Positions 11,901-24,900 are shown, counted from the first letter of the stretch. The stretch: DNA of 64,000 nucleotides from Neurospora intermedia (GCA_037102815.1 BTPP01000001.1:5915001-5979000), one strand, 5' to 3'. Program-made: numbers and translations. The notes: generated by a model from the sequence alone, not told the origin.

Positions 11901-14229
11901 ACTGACGAGGATCGGAAGCGCGATACTTTGGTCACCAACCCCTACGAGGATGCCAGCCCCATTGCCAACCTTGCCGGTCTGGGAGACAGCCTTCTTTCTC
12001 CTGGCGGTCGCGATAACTACGACAATGCCACTCGTAGCCCTGTCGGTCAGAAGGTCGATGAGGGATACATCTCCCAGGGACCTAACAAGACCCCCGATAC
12101 TTCGATGGACAAGGGCAAGGGTCTCGCTTATGGCGCCCCTCTCAACCTTGGTGGTGCCAAGAATCAGAACCCCATGGACTTTTTCGGCTCCGGTTCACGA
12201 CAAGTTAGTGGCATGTCGGACGGAATGGAGTCGCAGATGTATGATCCCGCCACTGGAACGGGAATTGACAAGATTGAGTCCAAGGATATCATGGCTTTGA
12301 TGCAACATGTAAGTTTCAACCTTACGCTCGTGCCGAAGAAGTCTGCCTGCTAACAGTTTACAGTTGATGGTCCGCGATGCTCAGCGCAGTGCTCGCGATA
12401 CCGAGATTTTGGTCACCCTCGTTCGCGCCGCCACGGAGATGCGCAACAACTTTGAAGACCTCAAGCGTCTCCTTGCTGATACTGAGGATGTTATTATCAC
12501 CGAAGTCAAGGAGAACACGGAGAAGACAGTCCAGCGCGCCATCAACGGCCCTCGTCCTTATCCTGGAAGCGCCCCTCGCTCTCTTCACTCCAACTCGCAG
12601 GCGGGCACTACCACTACGATGGACGAGATGAGCAACAAGAAGCAGAAGAACATCTTCCGCCGTGCTCTGATGAAGGGCCTGGGTCACAAGGGACCCAACG
12701 ACCTTGGCAGGATCGAGGATATGCTGATGCAGCTCCTGACTCAAGTCGATGTGCTCAAGTCCCAGACTGTTCCTGGCGCTGGCTCTGTGCCCATGAGCCA
12801 TCAGGATGAGCGTTCGTATGAGAACATGCAATCTCAGGGCCAATACGAGCAGGACCGTGGCTATGAGCCCGAGGGACATGCTGGAACTTCCACTAACAGT
12901 GCGTCTCAGTCCGGACAGCTGTCCCTCCAGTCTCGGGGAACATCCGGCCAGCAAAACTTTGGCCGCAAGGTGTCCGGTCACAGGATAAGTACCGTGCCCG
13001 AGGACAACGAGGATGATTATGACAATGAGAGCATTCGCTTTGGCGGGCCGGAGGTGTTGATGACCCCTGCGCACGAACAGCGTTCTGGTTCGTTGCAAGC
13101 GACGCCCCGTGGGTCGCCGCCGACCGCTTCGGGCGCTCTTCAGATGTCGCCTGGTTACGAGAATACTCGGTCGCCTGCGTATGAGAACCCTCAGTCGCCC
13201 GCTTATGAGAAGACCAGGTCCCCTGATTACCAGCAGCAATACGAAAGTACCAGGTCGCCAGACTACCAGAATGCCGCTAAGCAAAACGAGGACCAGAAGA
13301 AGAAGGGAAGGTCGAGCTGGTTCAAGTCCCGGTGGTCGGAGAGCACTACAACTACCAACATTACTCAACTCTTCCGCCGCAGCGGCCAGTCACGCAAGGA
13401 TGAGGAAGACGAGCAGCAGTGGAGCCCAATCAGGCCGGCCGAGCAGCCTACGATGCCTACGTACCGCAACAACACGGTTTCGTCTCGCGCGGACTCGGTT
13501 GCCACCTCGGACTACTCGGATATGTTTCAGTTCTCCAACCCTCATCCCAAGCCCAAGCCCAACAACAATAACAACCCCTACTCGCAGGGACGTGGGCCAA
13601 GCCACGACGTTCATGAGGACCCCGAGTCCCCCGTGCTTGCGTACAACTCGATGCAGCCACCGCAGCCTAACTGGGTGACGATGACGCCCGAGGAAGCCAA
13701 GTACAAGGCTCATCGCAACTCGCTCAACCTGGTGCACCCTCAGCCCCGGCAGGGCCAGACGGAGCGCTTCAAGCAAGCGCTCGAGTCTCAGGCGCTCGGC
13801 TTCACGGGTGGCAACTCGCCCATGCTGAGCCCCAAGTCGGAAGACTGGGCCGGATCCGCCACCAGCCTCAACCGGCTGCCTCGCAACCTGAACCGCGATA
13901 GTTTCGACTCTCAGGGCAACGAGGCCAACCCGAACTGGCAGCAGATCTACGGCTCTTCATCGCCTGCTCCGGCGAGCCTCAACGCGACTTCTGGCGGACC
14001 TCCCAGGCCGCCCAAGGAGCCTATTGATGGCACCACTGGCAGCGTCCCCAACAGCCCGAGCCAGACACGCAGGTTGGAGAACAAGAACCTGAGTGGAGCG
14101 ACGGGCCAGGTATCGAGACGGCCTAGTGGGCCCCGGCCGATGACGCCCTCGAATGATAGGGAGGGCAGGGGAAGTGGAGGAAATCTGAGCGAGGGGAGCA
14201 GAAGGACTGGAAGCTTGTTGAGGGATTAG
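8910..14229 (+). CDS. large intrinsically disordered fungal protein with conserved helical core
   Basis: Exons 8,910-12,308 and 12,364-14,229 encode 1,754 aa. The 55-nt intron has donor GTAAGT, branch GCTAAC and acceptor CAG, and joins in phase 0 to give MALMQH|LMVRDAQR. Residues 1 to ~1,100 are Ser/Arg/Asp/Glu-rich and disordered, with RS-like basic blocks, acidic Asp/Tyr stretches and an Ala-rich run near 850. The intron falls inside the only block that looks conserved and helical (~1,115-1,210: ARDTEILVTLVRAATEMRNN, then KRLLADTEDVI), and a second helix follows (GRIEDMLMQLLTQVDVLKSQ). Residues ~1,396-1,437 repeat a Y-E/Q-x-x-R-S-P-A/D unit. The tail is Pro-rich with many SP/TP sites. I do not recognise a named family. 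A cortical, septal or cytoskeletal scaffold is a guess from composition only. The start (CAACATGG) is the first ATG of the long frame. Confidence 0.85.
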
Positions 14230-15208
14230 AGCATGGGAGATGATATGGTGATGAAGGATACGATGGAATCTAGACGATGGATGTCTAGGTGGATGTGATG
14301 GATGCGAATGAGACAAGATGGATGGATGGATGGATGGATTTGTCTGATGTTGAAAGCAAGGGAAAGCAAGCGTGCGTGCGTGCCTGCGTTAGTTTATTCT
14401 TCTGGTTGAAAATTATTTGGGCGTTGTTTGTCATTTTGATGATACCGAGTATTTACATGGCTTGCCAGTAACGTATGAATTAGCATTTCGTCTTTGTTTC
14501 TATGTCATGGTCATGATGAATCTTGACTGGGCTGTCGGATAGATTGAGCGTTTGGTTGGGTAGCTTAACGGTGGAAAAGGGCTGCTGGGTAGCCTCGTGT
14601 GGGATATAGTCCTCTCTGACATGACTGGAAAATAGTGGGACAAGAGATGATGATGACCCGCCATCAAGGACAAAATGCCCATGTTTCATTTCTGTTGTTG
14701 ATGACGGGTCGATGGTTCTCACAAGTTGAAGCCAAGGAACCATACCCCAAACCCTAACCCGAATAGTATACGTAGAGTATGGCTTGTCCGAAGTCGCCCC
14801 TGGCATTTTTTGTGGCGGCAAATTCCCGACGGGCGGCAATGCGCCGTCTCCCGAACTTGTCGATGTCATCGCCATATCTTTCATCTCTTGTTTGCAGAGG
14901 TATCTTTTTTTTCTCTGAATTTTTGGATGAAACCCCGGTCTTTCCGTCTTTACTTTGTCCGTCCGTTCGCAAAGCCGACCGCTAGACCCCGACTCTAGCA
15001 AAGGTCTAGAGCACGTCTTAGATTTTCCCTACGGCTACCCTACCTTCCTACTTACCCAACCATTAATTGCGCGCGCAATGCCGACGACATCTTCCCAGTT
15101 CATGATTTGATGATAGACCAACGACAACTACGACGGAACGACCTACCATAATTCACTGCAGTGCTCTTCTTGTCCATACCTATACTAGTTGTTCGACCGT
15201 CTTATAAT
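14230..15208. other. intergenic between two + strand genes
   Basis: It holds the 3' end of the upstream gene, a GGAT tetranucleotide run near 14,317-14,339, GCGTGC repeats near 14,370 and a likely promoter for the ADCK1-like gene near 15,000-15,200. A 173-codon open frame on the minus strand (15,001-14,480) has no domain or composition supporting a real gene. Confidence 0.5.
14317..14339. repeat. (GGAT)n microsatellite
   Basis: About six tandem GGAT units just after the stop codon of the large disordered protein gene, probably in its 3' UTR. Confidence 0.8.
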
Positions 15209-17369
15209 ATGCCAGCCCAGACTTCTTTCCCTTCGCTCGCCGCGCTTAGGCGTCTGCAGACGCTCAACCATGTCTATGCACCTCTCCGACGAACCGGCAC
15301 AGGCAGGATAACGAACGGGTGGACGTGCGCAAGCTGTCGCAGCCAACTTTCTGCCTCTTCCGCTGCATCTTCTTCATTTTCGGCATCCTTCTATAACTCG
15401 ACACTTGCCCGACGATCGTACTCATTAAGTTCGAAACGATCCAGCGACCAGAACTCGAACGGTTCTTCCTCTTCTTCCTCCCCGAACGCCAACGGCAAAA
15501 CAAACAACAACAATGGCCGACGAACAGTACTGCTAGCGGCTGGCGGAGGCGCAGCGGCCGCGGGTTTGCTGGCGGTTGGAGACGATGTCAAATATACATA
15601 CGAAGCGGTGGAGAGGACGGGGAGAGTGGCGAGCACGTTGGCGATATGCGTGAACGATTATCGGGTGACATTGAACGCAAGGGAGAAGATTGAGGACCCG
15701 GAGGAGAAGCAGCGGTTGCTGAGGGAGTGTCATCAGCGGTGTGCGGATCGAACGTTGGAGGTGCTGGAGAAGAGTGGTGGGATTTTTATCAAGTTGGGGC
15801 AGCATTTGGTTAGTACCTCTCCACGGGACTTGGACAGAGATACTAGACTAGTCATCTGGGCTAGGTAACACAGGATGGCAGAGACAAAGCTAACGGACGA
15901 CTAAACAGAGCGCAATGAACTACCTTCTCCCCCCCGAATGGACAACAACTTTCATCCCTCTCCAAGACAAATGCCCCGTCTCCTCCTTCGAGTCGATCGA
16001 GCGCATGTTCCTCGAAGACACCGGCACCTCGCTATGGGACTACTTTTCCGAATTCTCTCGCGAGCCCATCGGCGCCGCCTCGCTGGCTCAAGTCCATTTA
16101 GCCACCATCAAAGAAACCGGCCAGCGCGTCGCCGTCAAAGTCCAACACCCGTCTCTCCAGCGCTGGGCGCCCCTCGACATGCGTCTGACGTCGACCACCT
16201 TCAAGACGCTCAAGTACTTTTTCCCCGAATACGACCTCGAATGGCTCTCGTCCGAAGTCGAGATCTCCCTGCCCAAGGAACTCGATTTTACGTGCGAAGC
16301 CGAAAACGCCCGCCGCACCTCCCGCTACTTCGCCGAATTCGCTCCCTCTTTGCCTTTGGTCATCCCCGACGTTCTCTGGGCCAAGAAGCGTCTGCTGGTC
16401 ATGGCGTGCGAATCAGGCCACCGCCTCGACGATCTGGCGTACATGGACGCCCACGGCATCGACCGGGACGAAGTCTCTGCTACGCTGGCACGCATCTTCA
16501 ACGAGATGATCTTTGGCGAGGGCGCGCCCCTCCATTGCGATCCGCACGGGGGCAACATTGCCATTCGCTACCATGACAACAAGTCCAAATCCAAATCCAA
16601 ATCCAAATCCAAATCTAACTTTGACATTATTCTGTACGACCACGGTCTCTACCGCGACATCCCCCTCCCCCTGCGTCGTTCCTACGCCAAACTCTGGCTG
16701 GCCATCATCGACGGGGACATCCCCAAGATGAAACGCTACGTGTACGAAGTCGCCGGCATCGGGGAAGACAAGTTCCCTCTTTTCGCTAGTGCCATCACCG
16801 GCCGCGACTTTATCAATGTCGTCTCCGCCACCGACAGCGGAGGCGTCCTGAAACCGAAAGAAGCATCGGAGCAAAAGTCCATGTCGACGGCACTGCAGGA
16901 GGGGCTGATTGTGGACTTGGTGCAGATGTTGGGGCAAGTGCCGAGGATTATCTTGTTGATTCTCAAGACAAATGATTTGACGAGGGCGCTGGATGAGAGT
17001 CTGCATACCAAGCAAGGGCCCGTGAGGCAGTTTTTGATTTTGGCAAGGTATTGTATGCGTACGGTGTTCTATGAGCAATTGGAGGAGATTAGGGCGCTGG
17101 GAAGTATTTGGCGCCCGGCGAATCTGGTGAGGCTGGTGGGCGCGTGGTGGGGGATGGCGAGGGTGGAGGTTAAGTTGGAGGTGTTTGAGTTGTGGTTGAG
17201 GGTCAAGAGGGCGTTGGGGCTTGGGTCGGGGATGGGAATGGGGATGGGAATGGGAGAGGAGACACAACAACAGGTGGTGCCGGTGGGGAGGAAGGGGCAG
17301 AAGAGGTTGGAGAGGGAGGTTGAGGCTGCTGCTGCTGCTGTTTCTGTTGCTGCTGCTGCGGCTGCGTAG
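15209..17369 (+). CDS. mitochondrial ABC1/ADCK1-like (UbiB family) atypical kinase
   Basis: Exons 15,209-15,808 and 15,909-17,369 give 686 aa. The 100-nt intron (GTTAGT...CAG) joins in phase 0 right after the KLGQHL motif. Residues 1-85 are Ser/Arg-rich without acidic residues, as in a mitochondrial presequence. A Gly/Ala hydrophobic segment follows at ~110-130. The UbiB signature K-L-G-Q is at 195-198, the Ala-rich loop GAAS at 255-258, the VAVK lysine at 277, the catalytic HCDPH at 409-413 with N416, and metal-binding DHG at 444-446. The closest families I know are human ADCK1/ADCK5 and yeast Mcp2/Cqd2, inner-membrane proteins tied to coenzyme Q distribution and membrane lipid homeostasis; that role is inferred. 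Oddities are a KS repeat (~residues 424-436) inserted before the DHG strand, G where ADCK1 has P in HPGN, and a Met/Gly then poly-Ala C-terminal tail. Confidence 0.92.
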
Positions 17370-18040
17370 GGAGTTGGTTGGATTTTCGGTGAATAGAAGC
17401 AGGAGGACCGAAAGTGGGTACATACATGAATTCGAGTCGTGGGATTAGAGATAGAACTTAAAAGGAAGTAGAATTAGATAGATACCTATTGTTCTTTGCT
17501 TTTAGCTGCCCGATTTCACCAATGTTCACTCCGCCGTTAATCTTGGTGGGCTTGCTGCCAAGTAACTCTATTGTGTATAGGTAGTTTGTTTACATTCTAA
17601 AAAGGGGCATTGTGGTTCCACTTGTTGACCATCCCAGCAAGGCCCCATAACACTTCATGTGATCTACCATACTTATTGCTGAGGACACTTCGCATCTCGG
17701 AAACACGGGATACTAAAGTTATCCGGCAGCCTGGCGTCGTCATCATTTTTATCCCGCGACGAGATGAATAGATGTCTACAGTAATAGCGGTGAAGTGAAT
17801 CAAGCAGAGACACCTGTCTCAAAGTTCTTGGGCTGTGTTTTTTGTATTAATCCATGTCCACATAGTACCTACCTGCCTGACTGTAGGTAAACCTAAGCAA
17901 AGGACAACAAACACACACACACTACTGAAAGACCTTCCCCGCTTCGGACTTGGTGATTAGATTATTTGTGAAGTGTAAAGGTGCTGTCAGCCCTATGTAC
18001 GCCGCCAAGAGTGATCGCTGTCCAGTTATTGAGATTTATA
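17370..18040. other. intergenic, 3' flank of the ADCK1-like gene
   Basis: Ordinary-composition DNA with no supported gene. It includes a short CA run near 17,905. RIP-like AT enrichment has not begun yet. Confidence 0.5.
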
Positions 18041-18075
18041 CCGTTCCCACACTCAAACACCTGTGCAGTCTTGGC
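18041..18075 (+). repeat. 35-bp inverted repeat, left arm
   Basis: This segment is the reverse complement of 55,648-55,682 with one mismatch in 35 and contains CACCTGTGCAGTCTTGGC. A CA microsatellite (18,087-18,110) follows it inward, mirrored by the TG/CA microsatellite inside the right arm. It sits just outside the RIP-mutated block and is not itself RIP-mutated. It may be a terminal inverted repeat of the outermost element or a host hairpin into which elements inserted. Confidence 0.8.
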
Positions 18076-18112
18076 AAGAGGTATATGCGTGCACACACAC
18101 ACATACACACTG

Positions 18113-20900
18113 TACTTCTATATTATATAACTTCGTTAAAATTTATCATTTTATAATAATTTTTATATTATTTTGAAGCTATTTCAATGTGTAAAGTAAT
18201 TAAAATACTAGTAATTAATTAAATCTATTGCGATAATACCTCCTAAAACAATCCTTAATTCAAAACCTACTAGCGTAAAGCGATCCCGTATTTGAAGCGG
18301 CGCGCTAGTAGTCTACTTCGACGAAGGTTAAGACTAGGAAGATCCTAGCCTAATAATTCTAATAATTCTATAACGCGCTTCCTTCCGCCTTAGAAAGAAG
18401 AGTTATAAAGCTAAATAGTTTACTAAAGTTATTCCTAAGATTATTCTATTTAAAAAGAAAATTACTCCTATTAAGACTATTATTAAAAAGGTTGCTATTA
18501 AGAAGATTACCGTTAAGAAGGGGAAGGTTATTGTACTAGAGCTAGAGTTAGAGCTAAAATTAGAGTTAGAATTAGTCTTAGAACTACCGTCGTCCCCCCC
18601 CAAACTTGTAATACCCGTTGAAATTTCTAGTAGTAAAGAAGTTTCTAGTAACAATAACGAAATTAAATAATAATTCCCCGTCCGCTTTACCCCTAAAAAG
18701 CGGGCTTTTAATACTTCGTTTTATCTATCGGGTAATAATAATAGTAATATAGCCTCCCCAACTAAGTTAATTACTTCGGCGCTACCGGCCTAGCCCTACG
18801 CTGCCTGTAAGTTAATTGCTCTCGTACTACCGCCGCGTTCTAAATACCTTAATTCAATATAAGTCCAATTTAATATAGTCGGTTTATATATTACTATTAG
18901 CCGTAATAAACTACCCCTTATTAAAAACCTTAATTTATTTTGAAAGGTTAAAGTTAAATAAAATAATAGCGAACTCTACAAATAGTAATTTAGGATAATA
19001 CTATTTAAGGAAATTATATATATATAATAAAGTTATATATAAAATATTATTAATAATAATATAATTATAGGAATAAAGTAATTAGTCTCTTTATATAACG
19101 TTATATATACCGCCGCTATTTATAATAACCGCCGCGCCCGGGTTATTTTATATAATAAAACTATCTTTAGGAGGGATTTTTATAACGGGTATAATAATTT
19201 TAAGTATAAAATTATTATAAAATTATACCTCTACTATACTAGTTAGTACTATTATTTTACTATATTATTCAAATTTCGGTTAATCGACCCGCCTATTAGT
19301 AATATCCTAACTACCCTATCTTCCTATAGTAATATACCTTTTATTCCTACCCCCTTTCGTAGTCTAATTAATTCTTTTATTACCCCAACCCTACGAACGG
19401 TCAATATACTATCGTTATAAGGGTTATAAATTCTAATTAGTATTAAAAAGTTTAAGTGTATTATAATAAATATAATACTAGTAAAAATCGAAAAAAATCT
19501 AGAGGAGGATTAGTAGCGAGAGGAATATATAGGGGTAAAGCTATACGGTACCGTATATTAAGAGTTAGTATAGGTATAAGCGTACAGTTTTAGTTATAAG
19601 TATAAGAATTATAATAAGGCTATTAAGTATTAAATATACTACATTATAAATAGGAATATAACCTATTATAATTTTAATATTAAAAATATAAGTAAGTAAG
19701 TACGTGCTATATCGTTAGGGAAGGCTACAATAATTAACCTACTATTTAAAATAGTACGAAATATATTAAATAATAAGGTAATAGCCGCCTTTAGTACTAG
19801 CGATAGTAATAGTAGATGTAAGGGAGGAGGTAATAGTCTATTAATTAATATTAATATTATTAATAATATTAATAGTAGTAATAGTAATATTAATATAAAG
19901 ACTATAAATAGTCTACTATAAGCTATACTAAGGAGGGATAATTTTAAAAGTCTATACTAATTATACTTTCCTCCCTTATACCCGTTATACTTACTACTAT
20001 ACTAATACTTCTCTCCTTACTTTCAATATCCTTAAATCTAATTACCTTATACCGCCGGCAATTCTATTACTAATTTAATAATCGTTAATAGCTATAACTA
20101 TAATATAATAGGCATTCTCCTTCTATTAAGTAAAGTAGTAACTATTAATTTATATATACTATTAAAATATTTTACTATTGTATTCTATAGGTACCCGACC
20201 GACTGCAAAATTCTTATTACTAAGCGTGCTAATACTAATATTAACCCTCCTCCTATTTCTATAACGATTATAATTTCTATTTAACTACCGGTACTACTAT
20301 TAATTATACTACTATTAATAATAAATAAGGAGGACGAGGGTAAAGAGGAGATTAGAGAATCCCTAGCGGAAATTAGAGAATTATTTATATTATATCCGCC
20401 TATACCTTCGACTCTTAATTTCTATTCGTTACTACTACCCTCCGCCCCGCTTAATTAGCTAATTAAAAAGGTTATTACTAAATTCTTTAAAACGTTTTAC
20501 AAACGTTATTATATTAAATTATTAATTAAAATAGTACTAGTATATAGAGTTCTATTTACTTTGAGGAATAAATTTTGGAATAAAGAGGCGCCGCCTAATA
20601 TATTCGTACTTGGAGAGTAGTTAGTAGAGTAATTTACGAGGCTAGGGTTTAATTATAACTTCTATACGGTATTTAAGGACGGTATTAAAGATTTCCTTAA
20701 AATTAAATATACGGTACTAGTAATATAATTAAACTATAGTAAATATATCTTCTAACCCCTATTACTATAATTTAATTAATTAATATATATTTTAAACTTG
20801 CGATTTAATACTATATTCGAATATAGCGTTACTAGAACTCTTGCTTTTATAGCGGGTAATACTACTACTAGCGGTCCTAATAAGGGATAACGATATTACA
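18113..20900 (+). pseudogene. unidentified RIP-mutated coding-like unit beside the DDE transposon
   Basis: This AT-rich stretch shows the pattern of former genes on the + strand. Long codon-structured frames are interrupted mainly by TAA/TAG, as expected when CpA/TpG are lost. One such stretch lies at ~18.4-19.9 kb and begins with a Lys- then Glu/Leu-rich segment; another lies at ~20.0-20.9 kb. I recognise no domain. It could be cargo of the outermost DNA transposon, a separate repeat or a captured gene. It reads opposite to the neighbouring transposase remnant. Exact ends are not resolved. Confidence 0.4.
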
Positions 20901-21757
20901 AATCGATTTATAACGAAAGAGGGGGGTTTCTAGCATTTTAGTATTATTATATAAATAACTACAATTTATAGTATTTCTAACATTTATAGTATTTCTAGTA
21001 TTTTTAGTATATAATTCAATTTAATACTTATAAATCCATCGCTCCTACCTATACTCTCTACCGCCGCCCAAATACAATACCCGTCTCTCTATATTTAACT
21101 AGCTCATTAGTATATAACTCCCTATATTCTTTATTAATATTATTAAATCAATTTATTATTAGCTTCGCATTCTTAAAATAGCTACGGATCTATTATATTC
21201 TATACCCTACATCCTACGTTAATCGCTTAAGAAATATAGTAAAATTATTATCTAATATTTTATTACTACCCTTATTATAATATACCTACTTAAACTACTA
21301 TTTAAAATCGCTAAAATATACTTCAATAGAATTGAATTTAGGAGAGTATAGCGGCAAATACTATAATAGAACCCCCTTCTAGTTGTATATATACTAGAGT
21401 TTAGTATAGGGGTACTAATTAGTATTATTTATTACTAAAATACTATTACAATTAAGAAATAAATTTATTTTAAAGAATAAGTATTTTACTATCCAATCCT
21501 AAACCCCGGCTAAGTCCGTTATACTTCTAAATACTAATATATCGAGTAGTCTATCTACTATAATAATTAGGAGGAGGTAATACCGCGTACTATATACAAA
21601 CTTACTTAATACTATTGTAATAACGCTATAAAGTACCTAACTAATATAACGAACGCCGTCCCTTTAGTCTATACTAAACTCGTTACAAAATACAAATATT
21701 TTTATAATAAATAAAGAGATCTTTAATATCTACTTAGCTACTAGTATAAAGGATTAT
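20900..21757 (-). mobile_element. Tc1/mariner-type DDE transposase remnant, C-terminal part
   Basis: On the minus strand this encodes a DDE_3-type (Tc1/mariner superfamily) transposase C-terminus. YLPLYSPKFNSIEVYF corresponds to the family's LPPYSPxxNPIE block, and upstream of it is an LVINNTN strand at the place of the second catalytic Asp (LVxDNA in the family; the D to N change is a G-to-A event typical of RIP). Stops at CAA/CAG/TGG-type positions show heavy RIP. Element C (TSD attat, 21,753-21,757) separates it from the N-terminal part at 55,026-55,500. The outer left end and its terminal repeat are not resolved; it lies near 20.85-20.97 kb. Confidence 0.75.
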
Positions 21758-21991
21758 TGTTACGAGCGACGTGGTTACGAGAGACAAGCTAATACGTTGA
21801 TTCTAGGTCTATAGTAGAATTATAAAATGAAGAAGAAAAGAAGAAAACGTACAAAGGTGCGCGCGGGGTCTAGGGTTTTAACTTAGAGCCCTGTACATTA
21901 CTGGTGCGGCTACGCCGGCTCCGTACCTTCTGCCGGCCTTATACCTACCGGGCAAGCACTTCTATTAGGCTTATCCGCTAGTACTATAATA
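21758..21991 (-). repeat. element C left (3') LTR
   Basis: 234 bp, same length as its partner at 54,787-55,020. It keeps a GC-rich core unlike the adjoining interior but is more RIP-mutated than the partner. Confidence 0.85.
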
Positions 21992-24900
21992 TTACCCCTC
22001 CGGTAGAAAAAAATTCGTCCCGAGTCGTACAAAAATATATTAGAAAGCTATAATATATATAAGGTAGGTCCTAAAGCACCGTCTACTAATTAAAATATTG
22101 AAAATAAAAAAGAAAAAATCGCTATTACTTTAGTTCGAATACGGTCGCTTTCCAAATAAAGGGGGGGTATTCTTAGGATTCTAATTAATTAATTAGTTTT
22201 AGGCCCTTGTATTATTACTAATTACATTAATTATCTTCTATAGTATATTAAAGAATCTACCTTATAATTTAATTTAAATTAATTACCCAATAGTCTCTCC
22301 TCCTACTAATAATAATTATTAGCGATAATAATAAAGTACTCGAATTCACCTCATTTCCTAGTATTAATATACTTCCTTATAATATATATTCTTTTATATA
22401 CTAATATATTATTATTATTATAATCTAAATCGAATTCGTCCGCTTCCGCCGTTTATAGTTAATCGTTAAATCGTTTAAGGGGTTCTAATTAGCTAAAATA
22501 CTAATTGTAAAAGTTTCGGAGGAGGGCCGGTAAATTCTTAAAATTCCGTACGTTATAATACTTCGGGTCTGGATTGTATTTTCGCTAGCTTATTTAGTAC
22601 TATAACCGGCTATAATTAATTTTCGAAACTAAAATATCCTTAACCTCCTACTCGATATTATCTTTTATATAATTCCCTTTTAATTCCTCTAAGCGCTATC
22701 CTAATAAAGGGTTATTTAGGAATTTCCTAAGGCGGTCCGTATAGAAGATATTAGTCCCCCTCTAACCTTCTAATACTTTAAAATAGTAAGAATATTTATA
22801 TTATTCTTTAATCTTAAAGTATTAGTTAGTAATTAGGAAGTCTAGTTTATAGTTAGGCTAGTCTAACAATTCGCTTCGCTTAATAATAATTACTTTATTA
22901 CTTATATTAAAATTTAGGATCCGATAGTATTAATTAGCCTATTTAATTATCCGTTCCTATACGGCCGTAATAAATTCCTTTACTTTCTAGATATAATTTT
23001 GAATCCTTTTTATTATTTTTTAGGCCTTACTATAATTGAATTGTTCCTTCGCTATTACTCCGATTAAATTGGAGTGCGCTTTTTAATTTAATATACTAGG
23101 TATTAGGAGTCCCCGTAAGACTTTATAAAGTTGTATTTTATTTAAATTATTGTAAAGTATATTTATTTAAATTATATTTATTGCTAGTATTATATCGGAC
23201 TAATTATTTTAGAAGTAGTTTACAAACGGTCGTAGTTTCTAATTTAAATATTCGTTTATAATTTCTATTTAACTAACCGTCTAATTATAGTTTAATAAGG
23301 CTAATTTCTACTTAATATTTAATATTTTAGTAAATTTATTCGTAAAATCGGCGATAAACTATAAGCCTCGGTTGGATACTACCTCTTTAGGCAAACTATA
23401 TATATAGTAAGGACCTTCGTAATATATACGAACTATATTTCTAACCGTCGTACTAATATAATAGGGTATTATCTATAATATTTTATTTAGACAATCTACT
23501 ATTACTAGAACGTTATTAAAACTTTAATAATTTTTTAGTATAAATTTAAAATCTATTATAAGAGAGTACTATATCCGATCCGCTAGTAGTAATAGGTATA
23601 ATTCGCGGGGGGTTTTATTATATAGAACCTTCGAAGTATAGTATATTATATAATTCGCTACATATTAATCCATATCTCCTATTATCCTTAATTATTAAAA
23701 TTAAACTATAATTAAGCATTTAATTTTATTCTAACTAAGGTAGGCGGTTATAATTTTCGTATATAATTCGTATATTACTTAGGCCCTTAATATTCTAGGC
23801 GGTACTACCAATTTACTATATTATATTAAGAACTTTTCGTATACGACGAATTAATACTAGTTTTCCCCTTAACGAACTATATTTTAATAAATTTCTAATT
23901 CGATATAGGTCTTATTTTCTAAGAATAGTTAGTCTATTAGAATATAGCCCTCTAAATAATCTTCTATTAATAAGGGCGTATTAATTACCCCCGGGTCCAC
24001 CTCTATAATCCGAATAGTAATAAATATAATATTAGGTAGTACCCTTATATTAATAATAACTACTAATAATTATCCTCCGCCGGTATAGGTTATCGATCTA
24101 TCTTCTAAAGTTCGGAAGATTCGTATTATATAGTAAGCTTCCTACTTCGCTTTTTAAATCTTTAAATCCTCCGACTTCCTAAATAGGGCGTTAATAGCGC
24201 TATTATCCTTTTTTAGCCGGTATAAAATAACAAAGTAATACTACGCTAGGAACTCTACCTACCTTACTTAACGAAGGTTAAATAAACGCTTTATACTAAA
24301 ATACTTTAAAGCTTCGTAGTTAGTAATAATTAGGAATAGCGCCTATAGGCCTACAAACTCCGCTCTCTAATATTATAAGGCGCGAATAATAGCTATAAAT
24401 TCTTTATTATAAATAGAATAATTATACTCCGCACTATATATAATCTCTAAAAAGAAGGCTACTAATTTCCAATCTCCTACTATTTCCTATAAAAGTATAC
24501 TAGCGATTACCCTATTTAAAATATTAGTTTTAACCCTAGTAGGATAATTATACTAAAAATAGCTTAAAATTAGGGTATTTAATAATTATTATTTAAATTC
24601 CTCGAAGGCCGTTTAATAATCCTTATTCTAATTATATTCCTCGCCCTTTTTTATTAAAGCTATTAAAGGTTTTGCTATACGGTTATAATCTTTAATAAAT
24701 TTATAATAGAAGTTGTAGAACCCTAGGAAAAATTATACTCCCCTTATATTAATAGGGACCTACTAATCTTTAATAATAGCAATCTTCTAGAGGTCTACAG
24801 CTATACCGTCCTTACTAATAATAAATTTAAGGAATTTCGTCTTTTCTATATAAAATTTATACTTATTTAGATTAATTTACAATCCCGCTGCTTCCAAACG

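Noticed and set aside
11293-12300. 335-codon alternative-frame + strand ORF within the disordered protein gene
   Set aside because: Overlaps the real frame whose intron join and downstream conserved block are consistent. The alternative frame has no recognisable features.
12358-13368. 336-codon open frame antisense to the disordered protein gene
   Set aside because: It lies wholly opposite a convincing spliced gene, has no domain and has Arg/Leu-rich composition typical of antisense shadows of GC-rich coding DNA.
14480-15001. 173-codon minus-strand frame in the 14.2-15.2 kb gap
   Set aside because: No domain, no leader features, and composition like surrounding non-coding DNA.
16413-17423. 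336-codon open frame antisense to the ADCK1-like gene
   Set aside because: Pro/His-rich low-complexity mirror of the sense codons. No domain.
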